From Verrucomicrobiaceae bacterium (lineage in GTDB: Bacteria; Verrucomicrobiota; Verrucomicrobiia; Verrucomicrobiales; Verrucomicrobiaceae), in NCBI GenBank assembly GCA_024232965.1, contig JACKQF010000001.1, positions 1,240,001 through 1,304,000 of the forward strand: 64,000 nt of DNA, written 5' to 3'. Positions within the stretch are counted from its first letter, which is position 1. Each line of letters opens with the position of its first letter. Both the position numbers and the translations under genes were made by a program. Positions 59,581 to 64,000 of this stretch are shown piece after piece. The notes below the pieces were generated by a model. The model made no database searches. It was not told the DNA's origin and saw only the letters and a program-made list of their open reading frames with translations.

Positions 59581-61935
59581 ATGATCCCCCGTTCCCTATT
59601 TCTCGCTGCCGCCTTTTCCGTCTCAACCATCGCCGCCCAGGCCCAATCCGTTTGGGTGGAGGCCGAAAGCTTCGCGGATCGGGGGGGGTGGATGTTGGAT
59701 ACGCAGTTCATTGGCATCATGGGCTCCCCGTATCTCCTGGCGCATGGAATGGGACGCCCGGTAAAGGACGCCAGCGCCAAGATCGAAGTCCCCGCCGCCG
59801 GAAAATACCAGGTCTGGGTTCGCACCAAGAACTGGGTCGGACCTTGGGATGCCCCAGGGGCCCCGGGCCGTTTCCAAGTTTCTGTGGGCGGCAAGAAACT
59901 CGACCACGAATTCGGGGCAACCGGCAAAGACTGGCTTTGGGAAAAAGGTGGCGAAGTCGAAGTCGCATCCACCTCTGTAGCGGTTGGCTTGCACGATTTG
60001 ACCGGCTTCGACGGCCGCGTGGATGCCATTCTTTTGACCGCCGATGCAGCATTCACCCCGCCCGCAGATTTTGACGGCACGGCAAAGCTCCGTCGCGAGA
60101 TGCTAAGACTGCCTGAGCAGGCCCCAGAGACGGAGGAATACGATCTCGTCGTCGTTGGTGGTGGTTACTCCGGGCTGGGGGCCGCTATCTCCGCCGCCCG
60201 CCAGGGCCTGAAGGTTGCGCTCATTCAGGACCGCCCCGTGCTTGGCGGCAATGGCAGTAGCGAGGTGCAGGTCTGGGCTCAAGGAGGGACGCGCCGGGGG
60301 CTTTATCCTCACCTCGGCGAGATCATCGAAGAATTTGCAGACCGCGCCAGCAATAGCCCTGCCGCCGATCCAGCCGAGTTCAACGACGATCTGAAGGAGC
60401 AAACCGCTCGCGCTGAAAAGACCCTAGACCTCTTCCTCAACACCGCCGTTTACGGAGTGGAGATGGATCCCGCCAACAAGGGCGTCATCCGCTCCGTCAC
60501 AGGGCTTGATACCCTCACGGGCAAGGAAACCCGTTACCGCGGTAAGTTCTTCAGCGATTGCACCGGCCATGGCACCGTTGGCGCGCTTGCGGGTGCCAGT
60601 TTCATGATGGAAGAAAAAGGCCGCATGGGCATGAGCAACATGTGGGTGCTCAAGAAAACTGACAAACCTACCCCATGGCCAGAAACCCCCTGGGCGCTGG
60701 ACCTGAAGCCAGAGGACTTCCCTGCCCCACGCCAGATGGAACCCTATGGTGTCAAGAATAAGGGCAACATCACTGGCTTCGACCCCGGCTACACGCCTGT
60801 CGCCAACGCCGAAGACTTCCTGCATGGCGAGTGGTTTTGGGAGAGCGGTTTCGATCAAGATCCGATCAACGGTCTGGAGCGCATTCGCGACTGGAATTTC
60901 CGCGCCGTGTATGGTGCCGTCAGCAGTTTGAAAAAGACGGAACCGGAAAAGTATGGTCACTACGACATGCAATGGCTCGCTTACGTTGGCGGCACGCGTG
61001 AATCCCGCCGACTCATCGGCGACTTCATCTTGCCGGGCGAGGACATGGTCAAGGGCATCATCCAACCAGATGCCTGCGTGCCTACCACCTGGGACCAAGA
61101 TCTTCATTATCCCAAGGAGCAATACTCCGTCGCGAACCCTACCAACCCCTTCATCTCCCGCGCTCAGTTTGGGAAGCACACCGACCGCAAGAGCGGTTAC
61201 CCTGTCCCCTATCGCTGCCTTTACTCCAAAGACATCTCCAACCTCTTCATGGCGGGACGCAACATCAGTGTCGATCGTTTTGCCCTGGGTAGCATTCGTG
61301 TCATGCGCACCTGCGGTATGTTTGGCGAAGTCGTCGGCAAGGCCGCCTGGGTCTGCGTCCGCCACCATACCACGCCACGTGGCGTCTATGACCAATACCT
61401 CGACATCCTCAAGGACCTCATGAGTCAGCCCGGCGCCATGCGCCGCGATGCCCTCGAAAGCGATCTCTATCTGCCTGCGAATGCCAAGAAACTGCCTGAA
61501 ATCGTCAGCGACACCATCGATCCAGCGAAGCTTGAAGGCATTGTCATTGATGACGAAGACGCCGAACTCACCGGCAACTGGGCTCATGGCGAAGGCTTGA
61601 AGCCCTATGTCGGCCACTACTACAGCTACTCCAGTCAGGCAGACGCCAGCGCTCGATTCTCCTTCGCCGTCAAAGAGTCCGGTAAATACGAAGTGCGCGT
61701 CTTCTGGCAGCCCCACGCCAACCGCGCCAAGACCGCACCTGTGACCGTGCTCAGCGCAGACGGAGAAAAGAGCCTCACCCTGAACCAAAGCAAACCTGCG
61801 GAAGCCCCCAACGGTGCGCACACGCTCGGCACCTTCAACTTCACCGCAGGTAGCGAAGCGGCAGTGATCTTCCAAACCAAAGGTTCCCAAGGAAACGTCC
61901 ACATCGACGCCGTGCAGATTCTGCCAGCGAAGTAG
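59581..61935 (+). CDS. Secreted FAD-dependent oxidoreductase with carbohydrate-binding-like domains
   Basis: This 784-residue protein has a signal peptide (residues about 1-21, cleavage after AQA). An N-terminal beta-sandwich (SVWVEAESFADRGGW...VDAILLT, about 22-165) comes first. Next is an FAD-dependent oxidoreductase domain with the dinucleotide motif VVVGGGYSGLGAAISAARQG near residue 190, GGNGSSEVQVW, and LFMAGRNISVDRFALGSIRVMRTCGMFGEVVG. The C-terminal sandwich (FSFAVKESGKYEVRVFWQPHANRAK...VHIDAVQILPA) is golvesin/CBM-like. Proteins of this layout are abundant in PVC bacteria and are taken to act on polysaccharides. The ATG at 59581 was chosen because it gives the signal peptide; a start at 59476 would not. 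Confidence 0.87.
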   Translation: MIPRSLFLAAAFSVSTIAAQAQSVWVEAESFADRGGWMLDTQFIGIMGSPYLLAHGMGRPVKDASAKIEVPAAGKYQVWVRTKNWVGPWDAPGAPGRFQVSVGGKKLDHEFGATGKDWLWEKGGEVEVASTSVAVGLHDLTGFDGRVDAILLTADAAFTPPADFDGTAKLRREMLRLPEQAPETEEYDLVVVGGGYSGLGAAISAARQGLKVALIQDRPVLGGNGSSEVQVWAQGGTRRGLYPHLGEIIEEFADRASNSPAADPAEFNDDLKEQTARAEKTLDLFLNTAVYGVEMDPANKGVIRSVTGLDTLTGKETRYRGKFFSDCTGHGTVGALAGASFMMEEKGRMGMSNMWVLKKTDKPTPWPETPWALDLKPEDFPAPRQMEPYGVKNKGNITGFDPGYTPVANAEDFLHGEWFWESGFDQDPINGLERIRDWNFRAVYGAVSSLKKTEPEKYGHYDMQWLAYVGGTRESRRLIGDFILPGEDMVKGIIQPDACVPTTWDQDLHYPKEQYSVANPTNPFISRAQFGKHTDRKSGYPVPYRCLYSKDISNLFMAGRNISVDRFALGSIRVMRTCGMFGEVVGKAAWVCVRHHTTPRGVYDQYLDILKDLMSQPGAMRRDALESDLYLPANAKKLPEIVSDTIDPAKLEGIVIDDEDAELTGNWAHGEGLKPYVGHYYSYSSQADASARFSFAVKESGKYEVRVFWQPHANRAKTAPVTVLSADGEKSLTLNQSKPAEAPNGAHTLGTFNFTAGSEAAVIFQTKGSQGNVHIDAVQILPAK

Positions 61936-61970
61936 TCGGACACATTGGAAACTCGTTTGCCGCTCGCGAC

Positions 61971-62693
61971 ATGCTCAGAACGCTCATCGCGACCGCATTC
62001 TTGGCTGCTGGTATGACTCTGCCCGCTCAAGAACGCATTGATGAAGTCAGAGCCCGGGTAGAACCAGGCCTCAAGGCGCAGATCGCTGCGGCGGGCTTGG
62101 TGTATGACGCGCCCGTCTTTGTGAGGATCTTCAAGGAGTCCAGCGAGTTGGAATTGTGGATGAAACCGGAAAAGGCGGAGGGTTACCAACTCTTCCGCAC
62201 GTGGAAAATCGCCACCTATTCAGGGACCTTGGGGCCCAAACTCAGGGAGGGAGATCGGCAGGCGCCGGAGGGATTCTATGAGGTGACCAAGAGACAACTC
62301 AATCCCAAGAGCAACTTCCACCTCTCCTTCAACATCGGCTACCCGAATGCCTACGACCAAGCCCACCAGCGCACCGGCAGTTTCATCATGGTCCATGGCA
62401 ACAATGTTTCGATTGGCTGTTTCGCCATGACCGATCCGGTGATCGAAGAGATCTACCTGATCGTCGAGGCGGCCCTCGCGGCAGGCCAGAATCAAGTTCC
62501 CGTGCATTGTTTTCCCTTCCGGATGACGCCCGAGCGGATGGCAACGGCAAGTGCCGAGGCCTCGCCCTGGGTGCCGTTTTGGCAAGAATTGCAGGCGGGG
62601 TACGAGGCTTTTGAGACCTCTCGGAAGCCTCCAGAAATGCGAGTCCAAGGGGGCCGCTACCAGGTGGCCCACAAAAATGCTTCCAATCCCTGA
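61971..62693 (+). CDS. L,D-transpeptidase, YafK-like
   Basis: This 240-residue exported protein has a signal peptide at about residues 1-19. The YkuD-type catalytic block is IMVHGNNVSIGCFAMTD, giving the HGxxxSxGC motif with the active Cys. YafK (DpaA) of E. coli has the same FAMTDPxIEEIY continuation and releases lipoprotein from peptidoglycan; other members make 3-3 crosslinks. Which of these applies here is open. It follows the oxidoreductase gene by 35 bases. Confidence 0.85.
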   Translation: MLRTLIATAFLAAGMTLPAQERIDEVRARVEPGLKAQIAAAGLVYDAPVFVRIFKESSELELWMKPEKAEGYQLFRTWKIATYSGTLGPKLREGDRQAPEGFYEVTKRQLNPKSNFHLSFNIGYPNAYDQAHQRTGSFIMVHGNNVSIGCFAMTDPVIEEIYLIVEAALAAGQNQVPVHCFPFRMTPERMATASAEASPWVPFWQELQAGYEAFETSRKPPEMRVQGGRYQVAHKNASNP

Positions 62694-62764
62694 ACAATGC
62701 GCGTTTGACAGACCGCAACCGCCGTGTAAGATCCCGACCCTTTCCCCCCGAAAGAACCATCCTC

Positions 62765-63268
62765 ATGGCGAACACTCAAGTCATCCTCAAAGAACCAATC
62801 AAAGGCCTCGGCGCTGAAGCCGACGTGGTGTCAGTGCGACGCGGCTTTGCTCGTAATTTCCTCGTTCCTCAAGGCAAAGCCTTCGAGGCCACCGCTGGAA
62901 ATCTCCGTCAAATCAACCAACTCAAGGCCCAACGCGCTGAGCGTGAAGCCAAGGAATTGGGTGAAGCGGAAAAGATCGCCTCCAAGCTGCGCAAGCTGAA
63001 GCTGAAGCTCAATCTGGCTACAGGTCAGGGTGGCAAGGCTTTCGGATCGATCACCACCATCGACATCGCCAAGGCCATCGCGGAAAGCATCGCCAAAGTC
63101 GAACTCGACCGCCACCAGATCGAACTGGAGCGCCCAATTAAAAACACCGGCACTTTCGAAGTGCCTATCAAGCTTCACGCTGATGTGTCCTGTGTCGTCA
63201 AACTCACTGTTTCGGCCCAAGACGGCGAAGGCAGCGAAGGTGACGCGGAAGCATCCGACGAGAGCTAA
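62765..63268 (+). CDS. rplI: Ribosomal protein bL9
   Basis: This 167-residue large-subunit protein matches L9. The N-terminal domain is MANTQVILKEPIKGLGAEADVVSVRRGFARNFLVP with the rRNA-binding RRGFARNFL. A long charged connecting helix (QLKAQRAEREAKELGEAEKIASKLRKLKLKL) leads to the C-terminal domain GKAFGSITTIDIAKAI. An acidic tail (GEGSEGDAEASDES) extends it beyond the usual 150. It is followed by a strong terminator and then dnaB, the common rplI-dnaB neighbourhood. Confidence 0.95.
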   Translation: MANTQVILKEPIKGLGAEADVVSVRRGFARNFLVPQGKAFEATAGNLRQINQLKAQRAEREAKELGEAEKIASKLRKLKLKLNLATGQGGKAFGSITTIDIAKAIAESIAKVELDRHQIELERPIKNTGTFEVPIKLHADVSCVVKLTVSAQDGEGSEGDAEASDES

Positions 63269-63291
63269 GAGTCTCCACCAACCAATCTACA

Positions 63292-63327
63292 AAGCCGCGC
63301 CCCCGCAAGGAGCGCGGCTTTTTCTTT
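63292..63327 (+). terminator. Rho-independent terminator after rplI
   Basis: AAGCCGCGC (63292-63300) pairs with GCGCGGCTT (63312-63320) across a short GC-rich loop, and the stem runs directly into TTTTTCTTT. It lies 24 bases after the rplI stop codon. Confidence 0.92.
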
Positions 63328-63487
63328 GCTCTTGAGAACCGAATTCCGCGCTGAGCCTGCACTTGGAAAAATTCTCGCCACATTCCACAAGGGTTCCACG
63401 TCAGACTTTCACGCATGATTTGCATTGATCGTTGGAAGATGCTTCCGTCGCCCCCGCTCTATTTCTTGCTGCTCCTAATTCTGCCCC

Positions 63488-64000
63488 ATGCCCGAAGCCT
63501 CCGCCATCGCCCAAACCGCCGCTGCTCCTGGCGAACCTGCTGGACAGCCCGCAGTGCCCAAGAAGAGCGAGCGCTTTGATTCGAAGCGTGGCAAGCGTGA
63601 GCCTACGGCGGAAGAACTACTGGCAACCATCAACCGCGCCTTGCCGTTCAGTGACGAGGCTGAAAAAGGGGTGCTGTCCTGCGTCCTGCACGACCCTTCT
63701 GAGAAGTTGGCAGACCTCAAAGTGACCGTTGCCGTTGATGCCTTCTATCACGAAGCCAACCGCATCGTGTATGAGCAACTGCTGCGTCTTTACGATCAGA
63801 ATAAACCCATTGATCCCGTTCTGCTGACTCACCACCTGCGTGAGCAATTGCTGCTGGATAAGGTCGGCGGCCCCAGTGCCATCACGGAGCTCTTTACCTT
63901 CGTTCCAATCCCTGCCCTGTTTCCCGAGTTCAAACAGATCCTCCTGGAAAAACATATCCTGCGGAAGCTGATTCATTCCTGCTCGCAGAGCATTCACGGT
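63488..64000 (+). CDS. dnaB: Replicative DNA helicase DnaB, 5' part
   Basis: The first 171 residues are visible; the gene runs off the window. After an Ala/Pro-rich start and a basic stretch (KKSERFDSKRGKREP), the DnaB N-terminal domain begins at about residue 52: PFSDEAEKGVLSCVLHDPSEKLADLK, FYHEANRIVYEQLLRLYDQNKPIDPVLLTHHLREQ, LLDKVGGPSAITELFTFVP. This is the scaffold that binds primase. The ATPase domain lies beyond the window. Its place after rplI is a common arrangement. Confidence 0.92.
   Translation, partial: MPEASAIAQTAAAPGEPAGQPAVPKKSERFDSKRGKREPTAEELLATINRALPFSDEAEKGVLSCVLHDPSEKLADLKVTVAVDAFYHEANRIVYEQLLRLYDQNKPIDPVLLTHHLREQLLLDKVGGPSAITELFTFVPIPALFPEFKQILLEKHILRKLIHSCSQSIHG

Overview
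The window is about 59-60% GC and densely coded. It looks like a member of the Verrucomicrobia (PVC superphylum). The reasons are a fused lpxC-fabZ gene followed by lpxA, a very large DUF1080/dehydrogenase/CxxCH cytochrome of the PVC type, a secreted FAD oxidoreductase with a carbohydrate-binding tail, a formylglycine sulfatase, an FmdB-like small protein and several zinc-ribbon membrane proteins. No insertion sequence, prophage or CRISPR array was seen. Three tRNA genes (Val-CAC, Ser-GGA, Arg-CCG) are present, all on the minus strand and all with an encoded CCA end.

Layout. 1-7.4 kb: the end of an AlgX/AlgJ-like SGNH protein, lpxC-fabZ, lpxA, a GT-C-type membrane glycosyltransferase, dapB and a class IV aminotransferase. 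7.4-16.4 kb: a frameshifted FmdB-like gene, ribulokinase, a fatty-acid-hydroxylase-family protein, an RlmM-like rRNA methyltransferase, an esterase, a sulfatase, a methyltransferase and AraC and ArsR regulators. 16.4-17.05 kb: a 42-nt tandem repeat array and the remains of a two-gene cassette.

17.1-26.15 kb is the most unusual part. It is a tight co-directional six-gene cluster in which four products carry zinc ribbons. The fifth, central product is a 1327-residue membrane-anchored protein. Its C-terminal domain keeps the lysine pair, aspartate pair and histidine of the edema-factor/CyaA nucleotidyl-cyclase fold, and a lysine-rich 16-residue repeat separates that domain from the body. This looks like an undescribed effector or polymorphic-toxin-like system, though that is an inference.

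26.9-36.2 kb is housekeeping: a SWIM/SNF2 helicase, ParA, a phosphodiester glycosidase, RNase HII, an AI-2E-type permease, RecO, RF2 with a textbook programmed +1 frameshift, and a GYF-domain protein. 36.2-36.8 kb is gene-free and holds two inverted repeats with a common CGACGGTCGG core. 36.8-40.1 kb is the giant PVC cytochrome.

40.2-55.2 kb is a complete nitrate assimilation unit. A divergent LysR regulator faces a sigma-54-like promoter. Then come a NasS-like soluble nitrate-binding protein, a nitrate ABC transporter (binding protein, permease, two ATPases), an outer-membrane porin, a CysJ-like flavoprotein broken by one extra G, siroheme nitrite reductase, a fused DmsB-DmsC iron-sulfur/anchor protein and the molybdenum nitrate reductase. 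Nitrate would enter by the porin and transporter, be reduced to nitrite by the membrane-tethered reductase, and then to ammonium by NirA.

55.3-64 kb: an ABC2 transporter whose ATPase motifs are degenerate, a proline-rich zinc-ribbon membrane protein, tRNA-Arg, the FAD oxidoreductase, a YafK-like L,D-transpeptidase, rplI with a strong terminator, and the start of dnaB, which runs off the window.

Two genes (7.6 kb and 48.3 kb) look broken by a single base within a short G run, so sequencing error is as likely as true mutation.
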